Part shown: positions 35,905 through 44,182 of the stretch, piece after piece
How positions within the stretch are numbered: position 1 is the stretch's first letter
Layout: the number at the start of each line of letters is the position of its first letter
Assembly: GCA_963716085.1 (NCBI GenBank)
Contig: OY970288.1
Span: forward strand, 5,952,001-6,016,000
Origin: Persicitalea sp963716085
GTDB taxonomy: Bacteria > Bacteroidota > Bacteroidia > Cytophagales > Spirosomataceae
Reading direction: 5' to 3'
Length of the DNA: 64,000 bases
Position numbers and translations under genes: made by a program
The notes under the pieces: model-generated
Database searches by the model: none
What the model saw: the letters and a program-made list of their open reading frames with translations, nothing else
Told to the model about the DNA's origin: nothing

Positions 35905-37440
35905 CTAATCCTCCCGCCCCTCCTTCCGATTGGCATCCGCCATCCTGACAATCTTAGGCGTGAACTTCGCCAGCACCTCTACCAACTCGCTCTGTGCGCC
36001 GATTACCGTTTCAATGTCTTTGTACACCATCGGGGCCTCGTCCAGATCCCCGCCGATGAGTTGAACGTCCGCCTCTTGCAGCGCCTTATTTAGCTGCGAG
36101 CGGGTGACGCTGTTGAGGGCCTTCGTCCGCGACATCAGCCGTCCGGCCCCGTGCGAAGCGGAGTTGATCGAATCGGCCTGACCACGGCCCCGCACCACGA
36201 AGCCGGGTTCGGTCATCGAACCCGGAATGATGCCCAGTACGCCGGGGCCGGCAGGAGTCGCGCCCTTGCGGTGCACCATCACCTCGCGGCCATCGGCCAG
36301 TTGCTCCTTCCAGGCGAAGTTGTGGTGGTTCTCGATCATCAGCCGCGGCTTTTCGCGCAGGGCTTTGGCTATTTTGTTATGAATTTCGTGGTGGTTGGCC
36401 GAGGCGTATTCGCCCGCCAGGTTCATCGCAATCCAGTATTCCTGGCCTTCTTCGGTGTCCAGGTCGAGCCAGGCCAGGTGCGCGGCTTGCTTGGGCAGGC
36501 GGGTCTTCTGCATGGCCAGTTTGGAATAATAATTCGCCACCGTCCCGCCGAAACCGCGTGAACCCGAGTGCGTGAGCAGCGATAGGTACTGGCCGGGCGG
36601 CAGGTCGAAGCCGCTGGCTTCTTCCCGGTCATAAACCTCCATGATGCCCCATTCCGCGAAGTGATTGCCCGTGCCGGACGTACCCAATTGGCGGTATGCC
36701 TTATCTTTCAGGTTACGAATCACCTTGGTGGCCTGCCATTCGGGCAAGTCCATCACGCCCCCGTCGAACTTCTCACGTACTTCGCCGCCCATCCCGAATT
36801 TAGTTTTTTCGACCAGCGTCTTTTTGAGCAGATGCGGCTCACGCTTCAGATAATCCGGTGTCAGGTCGAAAACGGACAGGCACATCCGGCAGGCTATGTC
36901 GACGCCCACGGCAAACGGTATGATGGTGTTCGGCTCCGTGGCCAGCACCCCGCCGATGGGCAGGCCGTAACCCTGGTGCGCGTCGGGCATGAGCGCCCCG
37001 GCCACCGCAATGGGCAGACTGGCGGCGGTTTCCATCTGTTTGAGCGCGCCGTCCTCGATGTGCTCGCGGCCAAAAATGGCGTAGGGCAGTCGCTCGGCCC
37101 GCAGGTCGAAGGCCGCTGCCTGCTGCTTGCCTTCGGCGGCGAGGGCGGAGGGCGATGGCTCCGGCGGCAGGAAAGCGGCCCCGGCCTCGCTCAGCGGTAC
37201 GGAAATGCCCTGTTTGTCGAGCGCATAAATAGCCCGCGCCAGATTGGTGACTTTATTCTTGGAGTAGGCGTATTTTTTGGGCTTCTGGAGCATCTGCGCC
37301 AGCAGCCCCATGACTTTTTCCTTAGGGTAATTGGCCCGCTGCATCAAGCCGTTAGCCACCCGCAGAAATGCAGGGTGCAGGTCGGCGGGGATGGGAGCGA
37401 GAGCTAGAATGTCTTCGGTAGTAATTGGGAGAGTTTCCAT
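35905..37440 (-). CDS. rtcB: RtcB-family RNA ligase
   Basis: A 511-residue RNA ligase of the RtcB fold, which joins 2',3'-cyclic phosphate or 3'-phosphate ends to 5'-OH using GTP and Mn. The metal motif appears as GVDIACRM rather than the common GVDIGCGM, retaining aspartate and cysteine. HSGSRGFGG and ASANHHEIHNK supply further histidine ligands, and the nucleotide-linked histidine region is near HGAGRLMSRTKA. The ATG at 37440 (METLPITTED) is used; further upstream only a TTG is available. It is an atypical subgroup, so tRNA-ligase versus general RNA repair is open. It converges with hipA five bases away. Confidence 0.88.
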   Translation of the reverse strand: METLPITTEDILALAPIPADLHPAFLRVANGLMQRANYPKEKVMGLLAQMLQKPKKYAYSKNKVTNLARAIYALDKQGISVPLSEAGAAFLPPEPSPSALAAEGKQQAAAFDLRAERLPYAIFGREHIEDGALKQMETAASLPIAVAGALMPDAHQGYGLPIGGVLATEPNTIIPFAVGVDIACRMCLSVFDLTPDYLKREPHLLKKTLVEKTKFGMGGEVREKFDGGVMDLPEWQATKVIRNLKDKAYRQLGTSGTGNHFAEWGIMEVYDREEASGFDLPPGQYLSLLTHSGSRGFGGTVANYYSKLAMQKTRLPKQAAHLAWLDLDTEEGQEYWIAMNLAGEYASANHHEIHNKIAKALREKPRLMIENHHNFAWKEQLADGREVMVHRKGATPAGPGVLGIIPGSMTEPGFVVRGRGQADSINSASHGAGRLMSRTKALNSVTRSQLNKALQEADVQLIGGDLDEAPMVYKDIETVIGAQSELVEVLAKFTPKIVRMADANRKEGRED

Positions 37441-37495
37441 ATATGGGTTATTGACAGGTGAGCTGATTTGCAAACCCGGTGTTGCGTCCCGCTGG

Positions 37496-37717
37496 TCAAT
37501 TGGCGCTGTTTAGCCCTCTGATCGCCTCCATGTCGCTCTTCAACCGCGCCCGCTCGGCGGCAAGGAATTTCTGCAATTGCTCGTTGAAATCCTTCTTGTC
37601 CCCTTCTGAAAGCGAGGCGTACAAGTCTTTGAGTTCCTGGTTGATGGCGGCGCGTTCTTCGCCGGAGGCGGCGTTGATGGAGCGCATGTGGTAGCGTTTG
37701 AAATCGAAGGTCGGCAT
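37496..37717 (-). CDS. Small charged protein next to rtcB
   Basis: A 73-residue, mostly helical, charged protein (MPTFDFKRYHMRSINAASGEERAAINQELKDL...). An alternative ATG at 37756 adds 13 residues. It lies 56 bp upstream of rtcB on the same strand, suggesting co-expression. No domain recognised. Confidence 0.6.
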   Translation of the reverse strand: MPTFDFKRYHMRSINAASGEERAAINQELKDLYASLSEGDKKDFNEQLQKFLAAERARLKSDMEAIRGLNSAN

Positions 37718-37829
37718 GGTGGGTCGGTGCTTTTTGTAAAGGACAGAATCAACCATCTGAACAAGAAAAAAGATTCCCGCGTTTAGAGAAACGTGCCGAA
37801 ATTCCGGTACCCTTCCTTTACCACGCTAA

Positions 37830-39086
37830 ATGAATCGCTCTTTCTTTTTTATAATTCTCGCCCTCGTACTTTTTGCCGTCGATTGGTACGTTTGGCAAGC
37901 CGTCCGCACCCTCATCCGCACCTCTTCCGACACTACCCAACGCTGGGCGACGGGCGTGTACTGGGCGTTTTCAGTCATACCGTTAGGTGCCTTTTTGCTG
38001 CTCCAAGTTCTGCCGCCCGATTTTTTGAATAAAACCGTCCGCAACTTCGTATTCGCGGGCATCGCCATTCCCTATTTTGCCAAGATTTTTGCGGTCGTTT
38101 TTCTGCTGATCGACGATCTGCGGCGCTTAGTTCAATGGATTATCAGCAAATTTGTACCCTCGGTAGCCCCGGCCCCCGCTGACCCTTCGCAGCCGCGCAT
38201 TCCGCGCTCGGAGTTTTTGTCGGCCACGGCCCTCATCGCGGGCACCGGGCTGATGGGTACTTTCGCCTACGGCATCATCTCGGGCGCACATGACTACCGC
38301 ATCCGACGAGTCAAGGTGGCTTTGAAGAATCTGCCCAAAGAATTCGACGGCATCCGCATCGCGCAACTCTCCGACATCCACTCGGGTAGTTTTTTTAACA
38401 AAACGGCGGTGCAAGGCGGCGTGGATATGCTGCTCAAAGAAAAGCCCGACATCGCCTTTTTCACCGGCGACCTGGTCAACGACCGCGCCTACGAAGTGAA
38501 GGACTACATCGACGTTTTCAGCAAAGTAAAAGCCCCGCTCGGTGTTCACTCGATCTTTGGCAACCACGATTACGGCGACTACCAGCCCTTCGAGAACGCC
38601 GCCGCCAAGCGCAAAAACCTCGAAGACCTCGCCGCCGCCCATAAACGAATGGGCTGGAATCTGATGCTCGACGAAAACCGCCCCATCCGCGTGGACGGGG
38701 CCGAAATCGGCCTGATCGGTATCCAGAACTGGGGCGCGGGCGGCTTCGCCAAGTACGGCGACCTCGCCAAAGCGTACCGGGGCGCGGAAGACTACCCCGT
38801 CAAAATCCTGCTCTCGCACGACCCCAGCCACTGGCAGGAGCAGGTACGACCCAACTATAAAGACATCGACCTCGCCCTCGCGGGCCACACCCATGGGATG
38901 CAGTTTGGCGTGGAGGTACCCGGCTTCAAGTGGAGTCCGGTGCAGTATCGCTACAAGGAATGGGCGGGGCTGTACAAAGAAGGGGAGCAGCATTTATACG
39001 TCAATCGCGGTTTTGGGTACTTGGGCTATCCGGGAAGGGTAGGTATTCTGCCGGAAATTACTATATTGGAGTTAATTAAAGGATAA
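37830..39086 (+). CDS. Membrane-anchored metallophosphoesterase
   Basis: A 418-residue protein with four N-terminal transmembrane helices (residues 4-24, 43-62, 72-98, 135-153 approximately) and a C-terminal calcineurin-like phosphoesterase domain. Metal ligands are complete: LSDIHSG (DxH), TGDLVND (GDxxxx), GNHD, LSHDPSHW and AGHTHGMQ (GHxH). Such YkuE/YaeI-type enzymes act on lipid phosphate groups at the membrane. The exact substrate is unknown. Confidence 0.87.
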   Translation: MNRSFFFIILALVLFAVDWYVWQAVRTLIRTSSDTTQRWATGVYWAFSVIPLGAFLLLQVLPPDFLNKTVRNFVFAGIAIPYFAKIFAVVFLLIDDLRRLVQWIISKFVPSVAPAPADPSQPRIPRSEFLSATALIAGTGLMGTFAYGIISGAHDYRIRRVKVALKNLPKEFDGIRIAQLSDIHSGSFFNKTAVQGGVDMLLKEKPDIAFFTGDLVNDRAYEVKDYIDVFSKVKAPLGVHSIFGNHDYGDYQPFENAAAKRKNLEDLAAAHKRMGWNLMLDENRPIRVDGAEIGLIGIQNWGAGGFAKYGDLAKAYRGAEDYPVKILLSHDPSHWQEQVRPNYKDIDLALAGHTHGMQFGVEVPGFKWSPVQYRYKEWAGLYKEGEQHLYVNRGFGYLGYPGRVGILPEITILELIKG

Positions 39087-39172
39087 AAGGAGGAAGGAGA
39101 ATGGAGGAAAGGGAGCTTGCGCCAGCCCACATGGGTAGCACATCCTTTTATCCTTTCCTCCCTCCTCCCGCC
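39078..39172. repeat. Inverted-arm purine-rich heptamer element
   Basis: The left arm (39078-39112) is a GGAGGAA/AAAGGAT-type degenerate heptamer run overlapping the phosphoesterase stop. The right arm (39140-39172) is its approximate reverse complement (CATCCTTTTATCC then TTTCCTCCCTCCTCCC). Spacer about 27 bp, so a hairpin is possible at the mRNA end. Confidence 0.6.
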
Positions 39173-39260
39173 GGACGGCCCCGCTTTCTCCTTCATAAAG
39201 AATAAAATACCAAACAACTCGTTCAAAAAGAAAGCCTTTACCTTCAAGACCAGAAAACTC

Positions 39261-39500
39261 ATGAACAAGAAACTCATCATATTTCTCCTCTCCGGCTGGA
39301 TGCTCGTCGGATTCGGCGTGCAAGCCGAAGCACGGACGACGGCTGCACCGGAAGCCACCATTGCCAAAACCGAAATGGGCTTGTTCGGCAAGAACCGGAA
39401 GAAGAAACGCAAAAAGTACAAAGGCTACAAGAAGCCCCGCAGCAAGAAATTCCTCGGCATCTTCAAGCGTAAAAGCGGCTGTGGGTGTCCTAACACTTGA
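39261..39500 (+). CDS. Small secreted lysine/arginine-rich protein
   Basis: A 79-residue protein: signal peptide MNKKLIIFLLSGWMLVGFGVQAEA, then a very basic region (residues 47-74: KNRKKKRKKYKGYKKPRSKK) and a C-terminal GCGCPNT with two cysteines. ATG at 39261 is chosen over an in-frame start at 39117 because of the signal peptide. Function unknown; it might bind anionic surfaces, nucleic acid or lipopolysaccharide. Confidence 0.72.
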   Translation: MNKKLIIFLLSGWMLVGFGVQAEARTTAAPEATIAKTEMGLFGKNRKKKRKKYKGYKKPRSKKFLGIFKRKSGCGCPNT

Positions 39501-39524
39501 TAATAGCACTTCTTAATAAAGTCG

Positions 39525-39554
39525 AGCCCCGGAATCTTTTCCGGGGCTTTTTTT
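39525..39554 (+). terminator. Intrinsic terminator
   Basis: A 9-bp GC-rich stem (AGCCCCGGA / TCCGGGGCT, loop ATCTTT) and seven following T residues, right after the small basic protein gene. Confidence 0.88.
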
Positions 39555-39600
39555 GTAAAAACTTCTTTTAAAAACAAAATGTTAGGCCATCTCAAATCCC

Positions 39601-39608
39601 TACTTTTG
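39601..39608 (+). promoter_or_regulatory. Candidate promoter -7 element for gcvP
   Basis: TACTTTTG matches the Bacteroidota TAnnTTTG element; no clean -33 TTG is seen at the right spacing. It predicts a leader of about 155 nt containing the palindrome at 39637-39711. Confidence 0.4.
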
Positions 39609-39636
39609 CATCCTGAATCATAATTTAATCAAGCTT

Positions 39637-39711
39637 CCGGGGGCTAAAGCCACCCGGTAATTGATGCTCTGTACTTTGTCCTATTCAATTGCCGGGTGCT
39701 TCAGCTCCCGG
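39637..39711. repeat. REP-like imperfect palindrome in the gcvP leader
   Basis: The left arm (39637-39664) begins CCGGGGGCTAAAGCCACCCGG. The right arm (39685-39711) is its reverse complement with about five differences. The loop is 20 nt. Each arm also contains its own smaller hairpin (CCGGG...CCCGG). It resembles REP/BIME-type units more than a riboswitch. Confidence 0.65.
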
Positions 39712-39772
39712 ACAAGGGGAATAATTCTAAACATTGACCACCCTGTCTAGCATCCAGAATCAAACGCCAAGC

Positions 39773-42661
39773 ATGAAAATCAACCTCCAGTCTCAGGAAA
39801 AATTTGAAAACCGCCACCATGGCAAAGACGAACAGGAACTCAGCGAAATGCTGCAAACGCTGGGCGTAAGTACCTTAGACGAACTCATCGACCAGACCGT
39901 CCCGGCGGGCATTCGCATGGCGGAACCACTCAAACTACCCCCCGCCCGTTCGGAGCGGGCCTTTTTACGCGGCTTCAAGCGGCTGGCGGGTGAGAACGCG
40001 GTTCTGAAATCATTCATCGGGCAAGGCTACTACGACACCATTACGCCGAACGTCATCCTGCGAAATATTCTGGAAAATCCGGGTTGGTACACGGCCTATA
40101 CGCCTTACCAGGCCGAAATCGCGCAGGGAAGGCTCGAGATGCTGCTCAATTTCCAAACCGTCGTCACCGACCTGACGGGCATGGAAATCGCCAACGCTTC
40201 GCTGCTCGACGAAGCCACCGCCGCCGCCGAAGCCATGACGATGCTCTACGCCGCCCGGCCCGGCAGCAAAAAAGCCGCCGACACCTTTTTTGTCTCCGAC
40301 CTCTGCCACCCGCAGACCATCGACCTGCTCTTCACCCGCGCCACGCCCGTGGGCATCAAGCTACTCGTTGGCAATCACCTCACGACCGACCTCACGCAGG
40401 AAAACCTGTTCGGCGCATTGGTGCAGTATCCCGCCACCAACGGACAGGCCCACGACTATACCGATTTCATCGCCGCCGCCCACGAATTGGAGCTGACGGT
40501 CGCCGTCGCCGCCGATTTGCTGGCGCTGACTTTGCTCAAATCCCCCGGCGAAATGGGGGCCGACGTGGTCGTCGGCTCGGCGCAGCGCTTTGGCGTGCCG
40601 ATGGGCTACGGCGGACCACACGCGGCATTTTTTGCCACGAAAGACGCTTTCAAGCGCCAACTGCCGGGCCGCATCATCGGCGTGTCGGTAGATGCCGAAG
40701 GCAACCGCGCCCTGCGTATGGCCCTGCAAACCCGCGAGCAGCACATCCGCCGCGAAAAGGCCACGTCCAATATCTGCACCGCGCAAGTGCTTTTGGCCGT
40801 GATGGCGGGTGCTTACGCGGTGTACCACGGTCCCGAAGGACTAAAAGCCATCGCCGCCCGGACGCACGGTTTGGCTAAGCTGTTCGCCGAGACAATCAAG
40901 AAATTCAACTTCCACGTCACGACGGAGGAGTACTTCGACACCATCACGATTCAGACGGCCTTAGCCAAAAAACTGAAAGAAGAATCGGGCAAGTGGGGCG
41001 TCAACCTGCGGCATTATCCCTTTCCCGACAACCGCGTGAGCGTGTCGTTCGACGAAGCCAAGACTTTCGACGATGTCATCAACCTGCTGAACCTCTTCGC
41101 CGAGGTATCCGGCTTTCAAGGCGAGATGGTGATCGAAGAGGAAATGGAAATCACCTTTCCCGAAAACCTGACCCGCCAAAGTACCTACCTGACGCATCCG
41201 GTGTTCAACACCAACCACACCGAACACGAGATGCTGCGGTACTTGAAGTCTTTAGAAAACAAAGACCTGTCGCTGGTACATTCGATGATTGCGCTGGGAA
41301 GCTGCACGATGAAGCTCAACGCCACGGCGGAAATGATTCCCGTCACCTGGCCGGAATTTGGGGCGATTCACCCCTTCGCGCCCGTCGAGCAGACGCGTGG
41401 CTACCAGCTCATGTTCCAGGAACTGAACGCCTGGCTTTGCGAAATTACGGGCTTCGCCGCCATGTCGCTGCAACCCAACTCGGGCGCGCAGGGCGAGTAC
41501 GCGGGCCTGATGGTCATCCGCGCCTACCACGAAAGCCGCGGCGACAGCCACCGGAACGTGGCCCTGATCCCGTCGTCGGCCCACGGTACCAATCCGGCCT
41601 CGGCGGTAATGGCGGGCATGAAGGTGGTGGTGACCAAGTGCGACGAGCGCGGCAACATCGACGTCGCCGACCTGCGGGCCAAGGCCGAACAGTACAGCGA
41701 CCAACTCGCCTGTCTGATGGTCACCTACCCGTCCACGCACGGCGTTTTTGAAGAAAGCATCAAGGAAATCTGCGCCCTGATCCACGAACACGGCGGACAG
41801 GTGTACATGGATGGCGCGAACATGAACGCGCAGGTCGGCCTGACGAGTCCGGGCCTGATCGGGGCGGATGTCTGCCACCTCAACCTGCACAAAACCTTCT
41901 GCATTCCGCACGGCGGCGGCGGTCCCGGGATGGGGCCTATCGGCGTGGCGGCGCAATTGGTGCCCTTCCTGCCGCAGCACGTCAGCCTCGAAGGCGGCAA
42001 AATCGGCAAGGCGGGCGCGGTGTCGGCGGCGCCCTACGGCAGCGCGAGCATCCTCACGATTTCCTACGCCTACATCGCCATGATGGGCGGCGCGGGCCTC
42101 ACCAACGCCACCAAAATGGCGATCCTGAACGCCAACTACATCAAGGAACGCCTGCGCGACGACTTCAAGGTACTTTATACGGGCAGCAACGGCCGCTGCG
42201 CCCACGAAATGATTCTCGACTGCCGCCCGTTCAAAGCGGCGGGCATCGAGGCCGAGGACATCGCCAAGCGGCTCATGGACTACGGCTACCACGCCCCCAC
42301 GCTGTCGTTCCCGGTGGCCGGGACGCTGATGATCGAACCCACTGAATCGGAGTCCAAGGCCGAACTCGACCGCTTCTGCGACACGATGCTGGCCATCCGC
42401 CAGGAAATTCGCGAAGTGGAAAACGGCACCGCCGACCGCGCCGAGAATGTTCTGAAACACGCCCCCCACACCGCCCGTGTGGTCCTGGCCGACGACTGGA
42501 CGCGCCCCTACGCCCGCGAAAAAGCCGCCTTTCCGTTGCCTGCCCTCCGCTTCAACAAGTTCTGGCCGAGTGTGAGCCGCGTGGATAGCGCTTATGGGGA
42601 CCGGAATTTGATTTGTGCGTGTGTGCCGGTGGAGGAGTATGCGGAAGAAGTGGTGGAGTAA
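39773..42661 (+). CDS. gcvP: Glycine dehydrogenase (decarboxylating), P protein
   Basis: A 962-residue fused P-protein of the glycine cleavage system, which decarboxylates glycine and passes the aminomethyl group to the H protein lipoate. Both halves of the homodimer-like fold are present. The PLP lysine is in HLNLHKTFCIPHGGGGPG, around residue 705. The ATG at 39773 fits the family; upstream in-frame codons from 39734 start with TTG. Total length is as expected. The 3' end is unusual: its last 100-170 bp recur four times downstream, and its C-terminus is EEVVE whereas two of the copies (44.0 and 46.2 kb) encode EEVEG in the matching frame. Confidence 0.95.
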   Translation: MKINLQSQEKFENRHHGKDEQELSEMLQTLGVSTLDELIDQTVPAGIRMAEPLKLPPARSERAFLRGFKRLAGENAVLKSFIGQGYYDTITPNVILRNILENPGWYTAYTPYQAEIAQGRLEMLLNFQTVVTDLTGMEIANASLLDEATAAAEAMTMLYAARPGSKKAADTFFVSDLCHPQTIDLLFTRATPVGIKLLVGNHLTTDLTQENLFGALVQYPATNGQAHDYTDFIAAAHELELTVAVAADLLALTLLKSPGEMGADVVVGSAQRFGVPMGYGGPHAAFFATKDAFKRQLPGRIIGVSVDAEGNRALRMALQTREQHIRREKATSNICTAQVLLAVMAGAYAVYHGPEGLKAIAARTHGLAKLFAETIKKFNFHVTTEEYFDTITIQTALAKKLKEESGKWGVNLRHYPFPDNRVSVSFDEAKTFDDVINLLNLFAEVSGFQGEMVIEEEMEITFPENLTRQSTYLTHPVFNTNHTEHEMLRYLKSLENKDLSLVHSMIALGSCTMKLNATAEMIPVTWPEFGAIHPFAPVEQTRGYQLMFQELNAWLCEITGFAAMSLQPNSGAQGEYAGLMVIRAYHESRGDSHRNVALIPSSAHGTNPASAVMAGMKVVVTKCDERGNIDVADLRAKAEQYSDQLACLMVTYPSTHGVFEESIKEICALIHEHGGQVYMDGANMNAQVGLTSPGLIGADVCHLNLHKTFCIPHGGGGPGMGPIGVAAQLVPFLPQHVSLEGGKIGKAGAVSAAPYGSASILTISYAYIAMMGGAGLTNATKMAILNANYIKERLRDDFKVLYTGSNGRCAHEMILDCRPFKAAGIEAEDIAKRLMDYGYHAPTLSFPVAGTLMIEPTESESKAELDRFCDTMLAIRQEIREVENGTADRAENVLKHAPHTARVVLADDWTRPYAREKAAFPLPALRFNKFWPSVSRVDSAYGDRNLICACVPVEEYAEEVVE

Positions 42662-42744
42662 TCTTGTAGTTACCGGAACTCCCTCTGTTTCTGAGTTTTT
42701 GATTTATCAGGCTTAAAAACTACATTCGGTAAAACGCTAGAAAA

Positions 42745-42981
42745 ATGATCGCATTTGAAGCCAAAGGAATTGTCGATAGCGAAGGATTTTTGAAAGTCAA
42801 GAAACCAATTGCCCTGCGCAACCGGAAAGTTCGTGTGTTGGTATTGCTGCAAGAGGAGGAAAATGATAACGTTGAGTGGCTGCAAGCTGTCTCTGATAAT
42901 TTTGCCTTTGCCTTTTTGGACGATGAAGCCGAAGACATCTATTCGTTAAACGATGGCTTCGATCTGACCGATGAAAGGTAA
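42745..42981 (+). CDS. Small antitoxin-like protein
   Basis: A 78-residue acidic protein (MIAFEAKGIVDSEGFLKVKKPIALRNRKVRVLVLLQ...) whose N-terminal half looks like a short beta-rich DNA-binding or swapped-hairpin antitoxin and whose C-terminal half is acidic. An overlapping ATG at 42971 begins MKGKI, similar to PemK/MazF toxin starts, but ends after eleven codons, so a partner toxin seems to have been lost. First block of the gcvP island. Function is inferred from context only. Confidence 0.55.
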   Translation: MIAFEAKGIVDSEGFLKVKKPIALRNRKVRVLVLLQEEENDNVEWLQAVSDNFAFAFLDDEAEDIYSLNDGFDLTDER

Positions 42982-43002
42982 AATTAGAGAGGTACTTGAT
43001 AT

Positions 43003-43179
43003 ATGAACGAAGCTATGAAAATGCATAAAGGTGCTATCATTATAACGCTAGATCAGTTCAAGGACAAGCACTACGGCAAGCGTGGCACCAGGAAGCGCGA
43101 AGAATTGGAAACGGAATTTGAGGACTTTAAAACTGAAGCCATGACCACGTTGCTCGACAGGAGAAAGCCGCACACCTAA
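43003..43179 (+). CDS. Truncated XRE-type antitoxin N-terminus
   Basis: A 58-residue product (MNEAMKMHKGAIIITLDQFKDKHY..., then GKRGTRKREELETEFEDFKTEA). The segment DKHYGKRGTxKREELE is the N-terminal lead-in of HigA/XRE antitoxins, but the helix-turn-helix that should follow is missing and the frame ends in MTTLLDRRKPHT. Probably a 3'-truncated remnant. Confidence 0.5.
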   Translation: MNEAMKMHKGAIIITLDQFKDKHYGKRGTRKREELETEFEDFKTEAMTTLLDRRKPHT

Positions 43180-43189
43180 GTTTTTGCAA

Positions 43190-43297
43190 TTCCTGGCCCA
43201 GCGTCAGCCGCGTGGATAGCGCCTACGGCGACCAGAATTTGATTTGTGCGTGTGTGCCGATGGAGAGAAGTATGTGGAAAAAGCAATGGCAGAGTAG
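43190..43297 (+). repeat. gcvP 3'-end copy 1
   Basis: About 108 bp matching the gcvP end from TTCTGGCCGAG to the stop, with indels that break the frame (TTCCTGGCCCAG) and a diverged tail (GTGGAAAAAGCAATGG). The 22-bp core (43235-43256), starting GAATTTGATTTG and ending TGTGTG, is identical to gcvP. Confidence 0.9.
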
Positions 43298-43346
43298 TTT
43301 GGAAACGGTATTTGAAACCTTTAATTTGCTGGAAAACTGATATATT

Positions 43347-43580
43347 ATGAACTTCTCACACATTACTTCCGACCCCGGCATACTAGGTGGCAAACCCGTC
43401 ATCAAGGGTACCAGAATTAGCGTAGAGTTCATTTTAGAACTAATCGTGTCCGGTGGTTCCGTGAGCCAGATTGCCGAAACATACCCGCACTTACCTGTCG
43501 AAGCTATCCGACAGGCCGTTTCGTTTGCGGCGTATAACCTGCGAAACGATGCCTTCTACGAGATGACCCCAGTCGTGTGA
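43347..43580 (+). CDS. DUF433 antitoxin
   Basis: A 77-residue DUF433 protein: MNFSHITSDPGILGGKPVIKGTR followed by a winged-helix-like segment (EFILELIVSGGSVSQIAETYPHLPVEAIRQAVSFAAY). DUF433 proteins pair with DUF5615 PIN-like (VapC-related) toxins. Here the partner follows with a GTGA overlap, but is frameshifted. Second block of the gcvP island. Confidence 0.88.
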   Translation: MNFSHITSDPGILGGKPVIKGTRISVEFILELIVSGGSVSQIAETYPHLPVEAIRQAVSFAAYNLRNDAFYEMTPVV

Positions 43581-43953
43581 AACTTTCCGAATTCAAGTTT
43601 CTGACTGATGAAAACATCAGCTCCGCCGTGGTTCAGTTTCTCAGAGATTGCCAGTTGGATGTTTTGACGTGAAGGAAAACCTGCTGAGCGGTCGCCGAGA
43701 TTCTTTCCTGCTCGACCTGGCCGTTAAGCAGCAGCGAGTCGTCATCACGCAGGATAGCGACTTTGGGACGCTGGCCATTGTCGCCCGACAGCCTATTCAT
43801 GGAATTGTGTATTTGAAGCCGGGACATATCGAACAGCATCATGCTATCACATCGTTAAAGGTGCTTCTCCAACTGGAAGAGCTTGCACCGCCCTTTATTG
43901 TTACAGCGAAAAATTCGGGCGGACTGGTCAACGTGCGAGTGAGGTTGCTTTGA
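43577..43953 (+). pseudogene. DUF5615 PIN-like toxin, frameshifted
   Basis: Starts at GTG 43577 (MKLSEFKFLTDENISSAVVQFL), normal for DUF5615, and stops at 43670-43672. From about 43665 the next frame continues the family (DVKENLLSGRRDSFLLDLAVKQ, then RVVITQDSDFGTLAI) to 43953. A one-base deletion near 43661-43665 accounts for the break. The acidic PIN residues are split between the two frames, so the toxin should be inactive. Confidence 0.85.
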
Positions 43954-44075
43954 TTGCCCTGCGCTTCAACAAGTTCTAGTCCAGCGTCAGCCGAGTGGAC
44001 AGCGCGTATGGCGACCGGAATTTGATTTGTGCGTGTGTGACGATGGAGAAGTATGCGGAGGAAGTGGAAGGGTAG
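43954..44075 (+). repeat. gcvP 3'-end copy 2
   Basis: 122 bp aligned to the last ~40 codons of gcvP, starting at the TTGCCCTGCGCTTCAAC region and ending GAAGTGGAAGGGTAG. An in-frame TAG (after AAGTTC) and a TGA break it. The 22-bp core is at 44018-44039. Similarity to copy 3 continues about 70 bp beyond the stop (a GGTTnTGCAA...GACTT segment, then ACTGGCGGC). Confidence 0.9.
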
Positions 44076-44182
44076 GTTTTGCAATTTGTGGACTTGGGTT
44101 ATATTTGGACGGCAGCGGAACGCCGCCCGGTTGCGAACTGGCGGCTGCCGAGAACCGGGATGTTAAACGTTATGTATGCGTA

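Noticed and set aside
39609..39772. Glycine riboswitch before gcvP
   Set aside because: The leader lacks the paired conserved aptamer cores; the only structure is a simple REP-like palindrome.
41252..42469. Long open frame antisense to gcvP (405 codons)
   Set aside because: A mirror of high third-position GC in gcvP; no domain, no start context, fully inside a certain gene.
43648..43953. Independent 101-residue protein
   Set aside because: It lacks the N-terminal DUF5615 segment, which is in the adjoining frame; this is a frameshifted single gene.
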